Assembly (NCBI GenBank): GCA_947462335.1 | Contig: OX381714.1 | Location: 58,883,800 to 58,947,799, forward strand | DNA: 64,000 bases | Origin: Harmothoe impar | Lineage: Eukaryota > Annelida > Polychaeta > Phyllodocida > Polynoidae | Reading direction: 5' to 3' | Shown here: in pieces, positions 51,251-62,454 of the stretch | How positions within the stretch are numbered: the stretch's first letter is position 1 | Layout: each line of letters begins with the position of its first letter | The notes under the pieces: generated by a model | The model's database searches: none | Seen by the model: the letters and a program-made list of their open reading frames with translations, nothing else | Told to the model about the DNA's origin: nothing | Made by a program: the position numbers and the translations under genes

Positions 51251-52228
51251 TAATCCGTTCACGGGCTGGCGCGTCACACCTGTCGTTAATCACCCCCTGT
51301 AGTCTTTGTATACACAGGTGACTCGGCTTTATCTCTTCACCAGCTATAATCCCATATACATGTAGCGCACGTTACACTCGTTAATTCTCTTTTCATGCTG
51401 ATGGATTAGGGGTGGAAGGGTTCAGGTGAAAAGCGATTTGATTCTCTCTGGAAGAGGGTTGGAGCTCTAGGTGAAAACAAGCTTAGAACATCCAGATTAG
51501 CTGCTCTCTCGGCTATATAAAGAGCTTCATTTTTTCTAATCTCTGCCCACTTCGTCTTGTTGTACACTATCAGTCACGAGGCAGACGCTGGAAGTAGCAG
51601 ATGTTTGCAGTATGGTTTACACAGAGGTTACCTGCTAATAGGATTTTGTCAGAATAGGGTGAGTTGCTATTAAAATGAACATTTTAAATGGGTTGTTAAT
51701 ATGGTATCTGATGTTAATGAGCTAACACCTAACATTGAGGATTATGACCTCCCAGAGGGGCGTCTCGCCAAATTCTCCAGTCTTGACTATAGTCTTAACT
51801 GTCTAAAGACTGTGGAGCACGTTAATGGGTGGTCTCCTTACTAATTTCACTTGACCAGGCCGGCAGGGTCAACTAGGCTAGGTAATTACAACCACAAGGG
51901 CGGCTACTCAACATGCAAGTAGACCTACTACTACGAGATTGTCTTTTGACCACTCTGCCGCCGCCTGCTAGTCTGGCGATTACATGCTCTAGTATAGTTC
52001 TCCGCTCTTTTCGTCAGATGACGCCACAATAGGGTTTTTGTACATTTCCACGATACTCGCGAACATTTTAAACGCATAATGACCTATAATAAGCAACAAA
52101 GCACACTTCTAATATATTGAATATAAGAAACATGTCAACGTTGTGTATTTCTGATAGAATGAGGCAGATTCTTTGAAATATCAACTAAACTATAGTGAGA
52201 TTGAAAATACTACACCATATCTAAAGCG

Positions 52229-52248
52229 ATATAAAAGCTATATAAAGT
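52229..52248 (+). promoter_or_regulatory. TATA-like element, unit 1
   Basis: GATATAAAAGCTATATAAAG, about 150 bp before a stem-loop with AATAAA. The same 20 bp recur at 52930-52949, and a variant (CTTTATAAAAAACTATAGAA) at 54035. Confidence 0.5.
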
Positions 52249-52397
52249 CAGAACCTCTGACGGATCGGTAGGATCACTCAACCATTCGTCCTCGAAAGCA
52301 ACACACGGTTCCCGTCCAACAGGACTTTGAGCCTTGACGCTTTTGAGGAGGATTGATCTCATGCTGCTTAACATGTGGTGTAATTAATCAACACCGC

Positions 52398-52425
52398 GGC
52401 CCCTCTTTAGGGGCCACACAATAAA
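52398..52425 (+). terminator. Histone-like 3' stem-loop and AATAAA, unit 1
   Basis: GGCCCCTCTTTAGGGGCC (7-bp stem, CTTT loop) followed by ACACAATAAACAAAGAAT. It resembles the animal histone mRNA stem-loop (6-bp stem, 4-nt loop, then ACCCA), but with one more pair and an added polyadenylation signal. Confidence 0.5.
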
Positions 52426-52929
52426 CAAAGAATAAAAAAGGGTAGGACTTAGGTTTAAAGTGAATCTCCCAGGATTTTGGCGAGGTCGACAAAGGAGGAG
52501 ATAACAGATTAAACTGCAGGAGACTATACGCAAACCTTGATACTCTCAGAGGGGGAGCTCCATATTGCGGACCTGTGGTCAAGGTAATTACAACCACAAG
52601 GGTGGCTACTCAACATGCAAGTAGACCTACTACTACGAGATTGTCTTTTGACCACTCTGCTGCCGCCTGCTGGTCTGGCCATTACATGCTCTAGTGTAGT
52701 TCTCCGCTCTTTTCGTCAGATGACGCCACAATAGGGTTTTTGTACATTTCCACGATACTCGCGAACATTTTAAACGCATAATGACCTATAATAAGCAACA
52801 AAGCACACTTCTAATATATTGAATATAAGAAACATGTCAACGCTGTGTATTTCTGATAGAATGAGGCAGATTCTTTGAAATATCAACTAAACTATAGTGA
52901 GATTGAAAATACTACACCATATCTAAAGC

Positions 52930-52949
52930 GATATAAAAGCTATATAAAG
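52930..52949 (+). promoter_or_regulatory. TATA-like element, unit 2
   Basis: Identical to unit 1. Confidence 0.5.
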
Positions 52950-53108
52950 TCAGAACTTCTCACGGAACGGCATCTGCAACAGATCACTCAACCAGGTGTC
53001 TTGAAATGCCACACAGGGTTCCCGTCCAACAGGACTCTGAGCCTTGTCGCTTTTGAGGAAGGTTTGATCTCATGTTGCTTAACATGTGGTGTAATTAATC
53101 AACACCGC

Positions 53109-53136
53109 GGCCCCTCTTTAGGGGCCACACAATAAA
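53109..53136 (+). terminator. Histone-like 3' stem-loop and AATAAA, unit 2
   Basis: Same 18-nt stem-loop and AATAAACAAAGAATAAAA as unit 1. Confidence 0.5.
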
Positions 53137-54258
53137 CAAAGAATAAAAAGGGTAGACCTTAGGTTTAAAGTGAATCTCCCAGGATTTTGGCGAAGTCGAC
53201 AAAGGGGTAGATAACAGATTAACCTGCAAGTGACTATACGCAAACCTTGATACTCTCAGAGGGGGAGTCTCATTTTGCGGACTTGTGGTCAGATCTATCC
53301 CTTCTAGGGGGCAGGTTGCATGTCGTAAATGTCTACTACAGACATTGGGATATATTGTTAATCTTACTCTAGGGTCTCCATAATTAGACCCTGAATCCGT
53401 TGTTAAACGGGTGTGAGGGGGTGGTAACTAATACTTATGAGATGTTAGCTTAGTTCATAGTCTCCTTACCAATTTTCACTTGACCAGGCTGGCAGAGCCA
53501 ACTAGTCTAGGTAATTATAGCCACAAGGGCGGCTACTCAAGATCTAAGTAGACCTACTACTACGAGATTGTCTTTTTGGTCCTTCTGCTGCTTAGTTATT
53601 ACATCCTCCAGTCTAGCTCGCCACACCCTTTGAGCAGCACCACCATTGCCTCGGTAAAAGTGTAGGGTGTGTGCTTTCCACCTTCAGGTATCCATAGATT
53701 CGATCACTATCACCCCCCTTGAAATGACTTCAGCTGTTAATTAGGGCGTAAAGCCACCAACCAAGTCCCTGTCAAAAGATGTGAATAACGAAACGCGCTA
53801 GTATAGTTCTCCGCTCTTTCGTCAGATGGTGCCACAATAGGGGTTTTGTACATTCCTACGATGCTCGCGAACATTTCAACGCATAATGAGCTACATAGGC
53901 AACAAAGCGCGCTTCTAATATATTAAAATATAAAAAACAATTCAATATTGTGTATTTCTGATAGAAATGAGGCGGTTTCCTTAAATACCAACTAAACTAT
54001 AGCGAGATGAAAAATACCACACCATATCTAAGGCTTTATAAAAAACTATAGAAAGTCAGAACCTCACACGGATCAGCATTCTGTTTGCAACGGATCACCC
54101 CTGACCCACTGGTCCTCGCATGCCACACACGGCTCTGCCGTGTTTGAGCTTTGAGGTATCACCCATCAAGTGATCCATGCTGCCCAACATGAAGCGTAAT
54201 TAATAGCTGCTGTTGCATAGCACAGTGGCAGCATCTAACTAACTCTAAAGAGTTAGTC

Positions 54259-54286
54259 GGCCCCTCTTTAGGGGCCACACAATAAA
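54259..54286 (+). terminator. Histone-like 3' stem-loop and AATAAA, unit 3
   Basis: Stem-loop and AATAAACAAAGAAT are conserved although much of the sequence before them differs (an AACTCTAAAGAGTTA palindrome lies just upstream). Confidence 0.5.
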
Positions 54287-54300
54287 CAAAGAATACCCTG

Positions 54301-57300
54301 AATCTGGGACCTGCGGGCGAGGGCCCCAACTGTGAAGTCATTATTGGCCACATTGGTAATATCAATTAAAACTTTAGACAACACCCACCTTAAGTATCAT
54401 TAACGGACAATATCAATGAACTCAGCATCCGCCTGGTTACCACATTTAGCACCAATTTTACAACTCACAGGAGCCACACTAGCCTCACCGCGCTTTTTAT
54501 TGCTCTGCTGATTTCTCCAATCCAAAACATGAGGTATCTAGTCTAGCTGTGAGCTCATTGGGCTAAACAAAAAAATAATCCGTGTTCAGGTAACATGGTC
54601 CAAAAAAAAATAGGGTAGGTCTACGTCGCCTAAGGCGACGAAAGCGCGTCAAAGCGTTTACAGGGTTCGAGCCCGTGAGCTGCTCCTTGGGGCTGCAAAA
54701 AACGCTTAGACACTGAAATCCCATAGGGAAAAAATTTTGGGTTTTTGGACTTTAGGCCTTAATTTGAGGGTGATCCCGGGCTGATAGAAAAATAATTCTT
54801 GGACGAGCGGATAGCTCTGGATCTCTTTTATCTAAAACAGCGAAAAATTGATTATGGTTTCGCCGCAATTCATCCGACGGGGGGTAATCAGCCCCCCCCT
54901 CTGCCAATCAAGGCAGTGAATCTTGGCGACCGTGCGATCACTCACGGCCACCGCGACGAACCGACAGAAGAGATCGGCATCTTAGTATGATTCGTGTGAC
55001 CTACTTAGAGGCTCACACGGTGGAGGTGTGTCCGGCGTTCGGCGCGCTGATTGGCTACTGGTGGGAGGCGCTGTGCCGCGTCAAGAACTTCACCTATTTG
55101 GGGCGGCTGTTAAAGGCGCACTGAGTTGAGGTGCACCTTTAAGCAAGAGCGCGATCCGGCCTAGTCTTGCGGACCTCTGTTTAGAGAGTGTAGCAAGCGG
55201 CTATGTCGCGCTCTCCAACCACAGGCTTAACAGTGGTCCGCAAGACGCGTGCACACACAGACCGAACAGACACACACAGACCCACACACCCACACACTCC
55301 TATCAGTGAGACGTCTAGCAGATTCGGGAGAGGCGACCAGGGAGGTACTCTCGGCTAGCGGCCACTAATTGCCTGTTTAGATAAGGCACAGAAACAAGGG
55401 TGATGACAGACTACGTGTTCAAGCAGCCAACATGCCCTGACACTTGATAATGGATGTGGACCGCTAAATTCGATATGGTGACATGACCATTTCTTATAAT
55501 CGACAAACGACATGAGGTCTAATGACAAGTGACATGAGGCCCAAAAAATCATAGTGACAGGTGACATGAACATTTCTTAAAATCGACATGGGATATGAAC
55601 ATTATTAAGTGACATTGTCATGTGACATGGTCATTTTCTAAGATCGACATTCGACATGGGGACCCCCTATCCAGAGCCCCTTGATAGATGACAGCTGTTG
55701 TGTGTAAGAAAAGTGTATGCCTCACAATCAAAAGATGATAAAAGGCTTTATCCCACTCGATGTGGGTTTTGAATCAAATATCAAGGGATCAAATATCAGA
55801 TCGATATTTGACGTCGTCAAGTGATATCTGACGTTGTCAATCACTTTTACTATGTAGTCAAGGTCGTAAAAACAGAGCCCCCTGATTGGTCAACAGCATG
55901 AATGAAAGTTGCATCTCAAACTTTTAATACTCGGTATGGGGCCCCGTGGGGTTGGGACCAATATTTGCAATTTTCGGAAATACTGTCGAGAATTTCTAGA
56001 TGGAAACACCTTGTCTGGGGTAATTTGACCTCTACTCTTCGATATTCAAGTAATACTCAAGCTATTCTGACTCTAAACATGAGTAAAACGGTCATTTACC
56101 AGCGTTATCGGCAGCGCCGACATCAACAACTGCTGATCTCCCTTGGTTACATGACCCAGCTCCGTTTCTAAGGCCTCATGGATCGGGGCCCTGAAGGGGG
56201 ATCTGCAGAGGCCCTATATCGGGCCCTAGATATGTACATTATATTAATATCTCATAACTTAATTTACTCTAAAATCTTTTGATAGTTCATAACCTTGACC
56301 CTTATCTCCTTTTCTCGCGGGATAAAGATAGAATTTGGTTGTTGGCGTGGCCTCTCGTAGATATCTGCTCTTCTCCACGACACCTCTCGAGCCCCCTGCG
56401 GGGCCTCTAGGGGCTGCTAGACGTCTCTCTGCTATGTAGTGTGGGATGTAAAAGAACCCTTGTCTCGGTAAAAGGGCCAATAGATTCGATCACCATCACC
56501 GCTCTTGAAATGACCATAGCTGTTAACTAAGGCGTAAAGCAACCCACACACCCACACACCCACACACTCACACATTTTTCTGTATGAGCCTTCAGACCTC
56601 AAGCTGCTCAGTGTACGGGACTAGGTTTTGTCATAGGCCCTACGGACGCTACTCAAGGTAAAAATAAGAGAGCTGTCTCACCATGACATTGGGCTGGCTG
56701 TAGTTTTTTATGTTTCGGTACCTACAACCAAAACAGCCAGTACCCGCCTCAGGGCTTCATGTCGCACGCGGGAAAAGTATAACGGTGGCGCTAACTGTCG
56801 GAATAGCGGGTACACTACGTCAGTAGTTCTTTTGTTCTCTGCTGAGTGACTGGGCGAAATGTAGTCGGTAGCTCTATTTTCTGTGCACTGTTCTGTTCAT
56901 TTTCTACACTTAACACTTAAATAGACCGCGTGTTTGTACAAGCTAACCGTTTTTATCAGTGCAAAAATTAAATAAGCATCGGATAGAACACTAAAAAATG
57001 AGAAAGTAATCCGGCGCTTAGTATAAGGCACCAGTTTTATCATGAGACACCGAAAGTCTGGTTTTTTTAAGGTGGATAAGACAGTCGACTGAGAGCTCCC
57101 AACTAACCAAAAACGTACCAGAGGGAGAACGTACCCGACAGGGCAGGGGCCTTCTACACCCCGGCTCTGATTGATGAGCAAGCGACAAGTGCTACAGAGG
57201 GCCTATTCCTCTTTTGAGGTGGGCCCGAAATTGAACAAAAGAATAAACTCAAGAAAAAGCCTTAGGCTTAAAAGAGTTGTAGATACTGATTTTAACGAAG

Positions 57301-57311
57301 AAGTCACATTC
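54301..57311. other. Right interior of the 9.4-kb element, no gene recognised
   Basis: Includes a 55147-55246 segment with two crossing complementary pairs (GAGCGCGA with TCGCGCTC; GTCTTGCGGACC with GGTCCGCAAGAC), the inverted ATGTCGATTTT-type repeats (55440-55680), and (CACACA/CACCCA)n patches near 55260 and 56550. Frames of 60-94 codons show no domain. One at 57171-57374 ends near a GTGTAAGT donor-like site inside the right terminal repeat and could be a relic exon. Confidence 0.5.
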
Positions 57312-58023
57312 ATTAGTTTACAAATAGCCCGTGTAAGTACGCCCATGTCTTGCTTATTTCTCATAGGGTTGTAAGATAGTCACATCATGATGCACATCAT
57401 CATAAACGCGATCATGATACCTTTCATGGTAAGTAGACTCGCCTCTCTGCCCTCTCTTTTAGAGAGGGCAGAGAAGCGAGTCTCACTCTTAAAAAACCCT
57501 GCCCCTCCCCCCCCCCCTCCCCCCCTCCCCCCCCCATGCATCTTAAAGAGTGCCCCCCAGAGTGCCCCTCTCCCCCTAGAAAAAAAGAGCCACATTTTTA
57601 AATTATTTTTTAGCAAGCTTTTTTCAGCTTGCTTTTTTTTTCTTTTTTTAAATTTATTTATCCATCAAAATCTCAAGTGACTTATTTTGAAAGCCAACCT
57701 AGTAGTCACGTGACCCCCTTAAGTAGGTCACTTCCCGTCACGTGACCTATTTGAATTTCCCGCCAACATGGTGGTCACGTGACCCTCTTAAGTAGGTCAC
57801 TTCCGGTCACGTGACCTATTTGAATTTCCCGCCCAAAGGTCACGTGACCGGAAGTAGGTCACTTCCGGTCACGTGACCTATTTGAATTTCCCGCCAAAAG
57901 GGAGGCCTCTCATTGGCTGCTTTTGAATTTCCCGCCAAAAGGGAGGCCTCTGATTGGCTGCAGGTCGATTGAGTAATAAACAGTACTTAACTATAGTCCC
58001 GTTCCGATACATACTATACTACT
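57312..58023 (-). repeat. Right 712-bp terminal inverted repeat
   Basis: Inverted copy of 48609-49320, including the promoter-like cluster, C-tract, hairpin (57436-57482) and donor-like site. Confidence 0.95.
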
Positions 58024-58183
58024 GCTGTTAAATGTATATATCCCATAAGATAGATTAGTGTATGCTCTTGAATCATACATGGGGAATAGTGAATCATACA
58101 GGTGATTGCCATGAAATCACATATAAATAAGCTTTTTCTATAGACTTTCCCTCTGTGCTCCTCCATTTCACACAGTAGGCAGT

Positions 58184-58283
58184 GAGCCCTGCAGTGTTTT
58201 CACACCTACCTGCGTTGTGAAAATTAACACTGGTCTAAATAACAGCTCTGGGGAGGGTTTTCCTCCATTTCCCGGACCTGGTA
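58184..58283 (-). repeat. Dispersed repeat, right copy
   Basis: Inverted match of 48431-48516 with a small insertion (CTACCTGCGTTGTGAAAATT). Confidence 0.8.
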
Positions 58284-60573
58284 GAGGCTGCAGAGGGTGG
58301 TTGGTGAGGCAGTAGGGTCTGTTATTCCTGACATCAGGTAAGTGGGTGATCAGTGACAGCCTAACAGGGGGCACCGCAGGCCCTTAGCGAGCTGCCCACA
58401 GAGCAGTTCCCCTGCTCCATGCCCCAGCAGCAGCAGGCTATACAGGTCCTTATTTTGATGATTACAAGAGACCTTCCTAGTAGAACAGAAAGGTTGAAAC
58501 AAGGAGGGAGTGGGAAGGGAGGAGAGTAGTAGTAGCACACCCAGAAGCTTACAGGCCCATGTATGGACATATGGCTGAACGCAAGCAGGGGCAGCTTGGG
58601 AGAAATGGATAGGCGGATGATGGGCTGAAGATAGAAAAGTACATGCAGGAGGCAAATAACAGTAGGATTAAATGAAGGAATAACTAAGGAAGTGAGAAGA
58701 CAAAGAGGAGGGAAGAAAAACTTAACGTGAGGGAAGAAAGGAAGGGTAGGAGGAAAGTCCATGGCTACTAAAATTGGTAATAATGGAAGAAATAAGTATT
58801 AAAAATTGCCAAAATGATGTGTAACATGTACAACTTTAAAATCTTTCTTTTGAATTAAATACCTCAAACTGTTTTAGTGCTATTTTGGTGCTGAGAGTCC
58901 TAAAGTAGAAAACGTTGCTGTAGTGCACAAAAGAAGGGGAGGTGTGTTATCACTATCACTGGTAAGTGTACTGATCCCATAGGGTCTGCATGATTAGATA
59001 ACTGGCCAGTTACTCAATTTCGCTGCAAACATAATGCAATCAGATAGTAATGCATATCGTTTTAAAGCACTATTCTGCCCCTAAAGGGTTAACAGCCTCC
59101 ATCCGCCACTATTCCCCCATTACCTTCCCCAGTCAGTCTCATCAATGCTTGCTGAATTGTCCTCTTTGGGTTTACAGCTTCACTAGCGGCCATTGATTTG
59201 ATGTGATGCTCCGCTAAAAAATGTGGTCATTATAGAGGGTAGCGCAATACTGATGTAGACAGGATTTTATTGGCAATTGTTCAAATGGAGACATGAGGGG
59301 GTCTCCCTGACTGATTTGATATAGCTGGCTGAGTTAAACCTCTCAGTGGGACATAATGACAATGAATAGGTCTACATGAAGCCTTGAGACTTTGTGTTTT
59401 CATTTAAGGGATATCTATCACTGTCTGATTTATTTAAACGTATTTCTGCTATTAGATTGATTTTTTCCCTTTACATTTGGTACACATGCATTTTTTCTTA
59501 ACTGTCTTCAATTTTCTCTGAAAATCTTTATCAGTCGTAATTCACAAATATGCATGTTTATGTGTTGGGGTATTTCTACTATTAGTATTAAAAAGAACAC
59601 ATTCAGATTCAGTCATGATATTTTGAGGGTGTGTTTTGAAAGTAATATGGCCTTTGTATCATGGGCCCTATCATGTTAGTGTTCACAATGGCTGCTATCA
59701 AATCATACATTACATTAGTATAACTTCTATAAATTCAATACCTGTATGAGTGTCTGCAGGTAATATCACTCTCGGATTATAGACAGTGTATACAATATGC
59801 ATGGTAACCATAGATGTACCTTGGAGCACTGTTTGTGCCCTTTGCACATTTGGAAGAGTGCAGCTCAATTCTCCTACATTGTAGGATGGGGTCACTAGCT
59901 GTGAGAATGGGACTCAAGTTAAACACCCTTAAGTACTACCCTTACTACATTGCTAATATCTCTTTAACTAATGTGAGGCTAGTATTACTGTAGGGGAAGG
60001 CTGCCACCACAATGAATGTGGTTACCCTCAGGACACCACAGGTAAGAACACAGTACTGAGAATGCCATAATACAAAGGTAATGCAGGAGACAGGGACCAC
60101 ACTGATATTCAGAACTTGGTCAGTACTGGCTTATGACTCATTCACTAGTGATTAACCTAGTTAGTCATTTATACACATTCAGGTTAGTCAGTAGTGACCA
60201 ATCTGTCTAAGTCTTTCCATTTATTGAGCAAAGTATTAGTCACATATTGTTTTGTCTTGTCATTTATGCTAGTTTGTCATTCTGACACAAATATCACTAA
60301 CTTTGGATAGACACTACAGACTAGGAGCCACCTTTTATTTGCCTGGACAGAATTTTACTGTATTTTTCTTTTGGTTAAGTTGAACCGTTATCTGAAATGC
60401 CTCAGTGGGTCTCTCTAAAAACACTGTCAGAATTTAGTAACTTCTCAATGGAACCAGCTGCTGCACACTAAACACATTCTGGTAAATGTTTCAAATTTAG
60501 ACACCATCTCCTTTAGCTCTGAAAGACTGCCTGTCAGCAGAATTTATAGTGAACTGTGCTATTTATGGCACCA
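58284..60573. other. Non-coding spacer with a purine-rich tract
   Basis: 58490-58770 is strongly A/G-rich (GGAGGGAGTGGGAAGGGAGG), giving low-complexity frames on the minus strand that I do not accept as genes. Nothing else recognised. Confidence 0.55.
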
Positions 60574-61063
60574 CCTACTTCCAGTGACCTAATTATGGTG
60601 ACCCTAGGGGGCCATTAGCAGTGCCCCCTGATGGTCTGAATGTAAAGCTACACCTTATTAGCTGTGAAAGACAAGTCCATTTGGGGACCAATTGAGTACG
60701 GTGGATGGCAGGCTTGGCTGGACTACTACACAACCTCTCCTAGTCCTGTCTAGACGGGTAAGTGGAGATCGTCATGCTACATGCATGCAGCCCTGGCAAG
60801 TAACTCACCAGTATTGCATTCAAGCATCATGTCGACTTTAGGAGGTTGAGGCACTCCCGAATGCAGAGCCTACTTCCGCTGACCTAATTAAACTGACCCG
60901 AGGGGGCCATCAGCAGCGCCCCCTGATAGCCTGAATGTTAAGTTACACCTTATTAGCTGTGCGATACAAGTCCATTTGGTGACTGATAGAGTAGGGTGGG
61001 TAGTAGGCTTGGCTGAACTACTACCCAACCTCCCCTAGTCCTGTCAGAAGTAAGTGAAGATGC
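60574..61063 (+). repeat. Diverged two-copy direct repeat, about 195 bp each
   Basis: Copies at 60574-60770 and 60870-61063, offset 295-296 bp. Shared blocks include CTTATTAGCTGTG and ACAAGTCCATTTGG. Both keep a G-run/C-run pair (AGGGGGCCATTAGCAGTGCC in copy 1) that can fold into a 7-bp stem. Confidence 0.88.
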
Positions 61064-62381
61064 AGATAGTGTCCAGTCCTTGTGTGCCTCCATCCACAAA
61101 TGTGTAAGGGTCCTGATTATCTGCTTCTTTTTTCGTTTAGAACTGGTGCCTATTGCATAAAAACACTGTCGAGAGTATAAGGTATTCCCATTTATGGGGA
61201 TGGCTAAGGGTGGTTACCTTCAAATGTCAATACATCAATATCTAGCATTATACAACAATATGTTTCTGCCTTTATGACATGATAATATTTAAACCCCAAA
61301 TTATCCAGAGTAATTGTTGGTATATCAGATTTGCACTTGGTAATAAATTTCACCCGGTGGGAGCAAGATTTCAGGGACCCAATATAAAGCCAGGAAAGGG
61401 TTAAACTGTCACCGAGAGTGAATAGAATCAAACAGGAAATGGGTAATGTACTGCCCAATCTTAGCCATGGGGTATAAGTATAAGGTAGTCATTGTACCAT
61501 GCTGTACTCCAATTATAATAAAGCCATATATATGCTCTTATGTAGAGTGGTTATCAGGGGTGTCATTTACAATCTGCAACCATCATCTAGGGATATATAA
61601 TATTGTGCTGACTACCATTCTGGCCTCCAGTGTAATTCGCTAAATTATCCTTGATTTAGGCATCTTCAGTGTTTTCCTAATGATGCTCCAATACATCACT
61701 ATAGGAAACTCCCAAGAGGCTTCTTTACTTCAGGAGTGTGGCTTGGGGCCAAAGTGCTTAACCTTTTAAGGATGCATGTCGCTAAAAGATAATGATTCGC
61801 CAATGCAGCCCCGATGAGTAACTTGTCAACTAGCTCAATGGTGCTGCTTTGGTGCATCATGTCATGTAGAGTGTCTCGATCCAAAGGGTCAGCATGATGC
61901 TTGAATGCTGCCCTGTTGAGAACTTGCCAGGGCTGCTTTCATGAATCATGATAGCCAAGTGCATGATGCATTAATGCATTATGCCATCCTTAAGGGGTTA
62001 AGTGTAAGCATGATGCAGCACTGGTATCATGCTGGATCAGCATGATGCACTCACACTTTGCTGGTCAGTGCCAGTATGACATTGTCGCACAATCATGACA
62101 GATCAAAGTGAATCCTTTTGGAAACATGCCATCCTTAAAGGCTTATGGACCTGCTTAGGTGCATTAACTCAGATAGCTGAATTGGAGGGCAGATGAATCC
62201 TGAATGCCAGAAGTGCGCACTGAAGCATTACGAACTGCCGATGAAAATCTTCTTATCAACCCTATCAATCCTGCCTTACCTAATCATAATTTGAAATTGC
62301 ATAGGATCGATATAAGTTTTAAACTGTAGCTTGAAAAGTAGCAGTTTACAAAATGTGAATCCGATTTTGAAAAAGAAAAAA
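61064..62381. other. Non-coding spacer with a CATGATGC-rich patch
   Basis: About 61850-62070 has repeated CATGATGC, ATGCATTAATGCAT and CAGCATGATGC words in irregular spacing. No gene seen. Confidence 0.55.
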
Positions 62382-62454
62382 CAAGAATTGCGGTTGTTGC
62401 CGCGTAAAAAAATGCCTCAGGCATTTTTATATGCGGCAACAACCACAATTCTTG
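62382..62454. other. 73-bp strong hairpin
   Basis: CAAGAATTGCGGTTGTTGCC...AAAAATGCCT pairs with AGGCATTTTT...GGCAACAACCACAATTCTTG, giving about 35 bp of stem with two or three mismatches and almost no loop. It could be a small foldback element or a small-RNA precursor. Confidence 0.88.

Larger units (their letters stand above)
51840..54300 (+). repeat. Three tandem-type copies of a promoter/stem-loop unit
   Basis: Units start near 51879 (GGTAATTACAACCACAAGGG), 52581 and 53509. Each has CGTCAGATGACGCCACAATA or close, GATATAAAAG-type TATA sequence, and a final GGCCCC stem-loop with AATAAA. Units 1 and 2 are close. Unit 3 is more diverged, with extra sequence before the stem-loop. No open frame is conserved between them, so if transcribed they make short non-coding or poorly coding RNAs. 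Confidence 0.85.
48609..58023. mobile_element. 9.4-kb element with 712-bp terminal inverted repeats, Polinton-like ends, no recognisable genes
   Basis: Terminal repeats 48609-49320 and 57312-58023 are each 712 bp and nearly identical. Ends read AGTAGTATAG...CTATACTACT, with GCTGTT duplicated outside (48603-48608, 58024-58029). AG ends with 6-bp duplications match Polinton/Maverick elements; read one base inward, the same ends would give an 8-bp duplication (TGCTGTTA). A Polinton should be 15-20 kb and encode a B-family polymerase, integrase, ATPase and capsid proteins, none of which I see. The interior has only short frames, nested inverted repeats, a CTG-rich tract and a triplicated promoter/stem-loop unit. 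Best described as a non-autonomous or unclassified large TIR element. Confidence 0.85.

Noticed and set aside
54600..54690. tRNA or tRNA-derived SINE because of GGTTCGAGCCC
   Set aside because: The B-box word is present, but I found no matching A box at the right distance and no cloverleaf.
48609..58023. A complete Polinton/Maverick
   Set aside because: The ends fit, but there is no polymerase, integrase, ATPase, protease or capsid frame, and the length is too short. Only the terminal structure is claimed.
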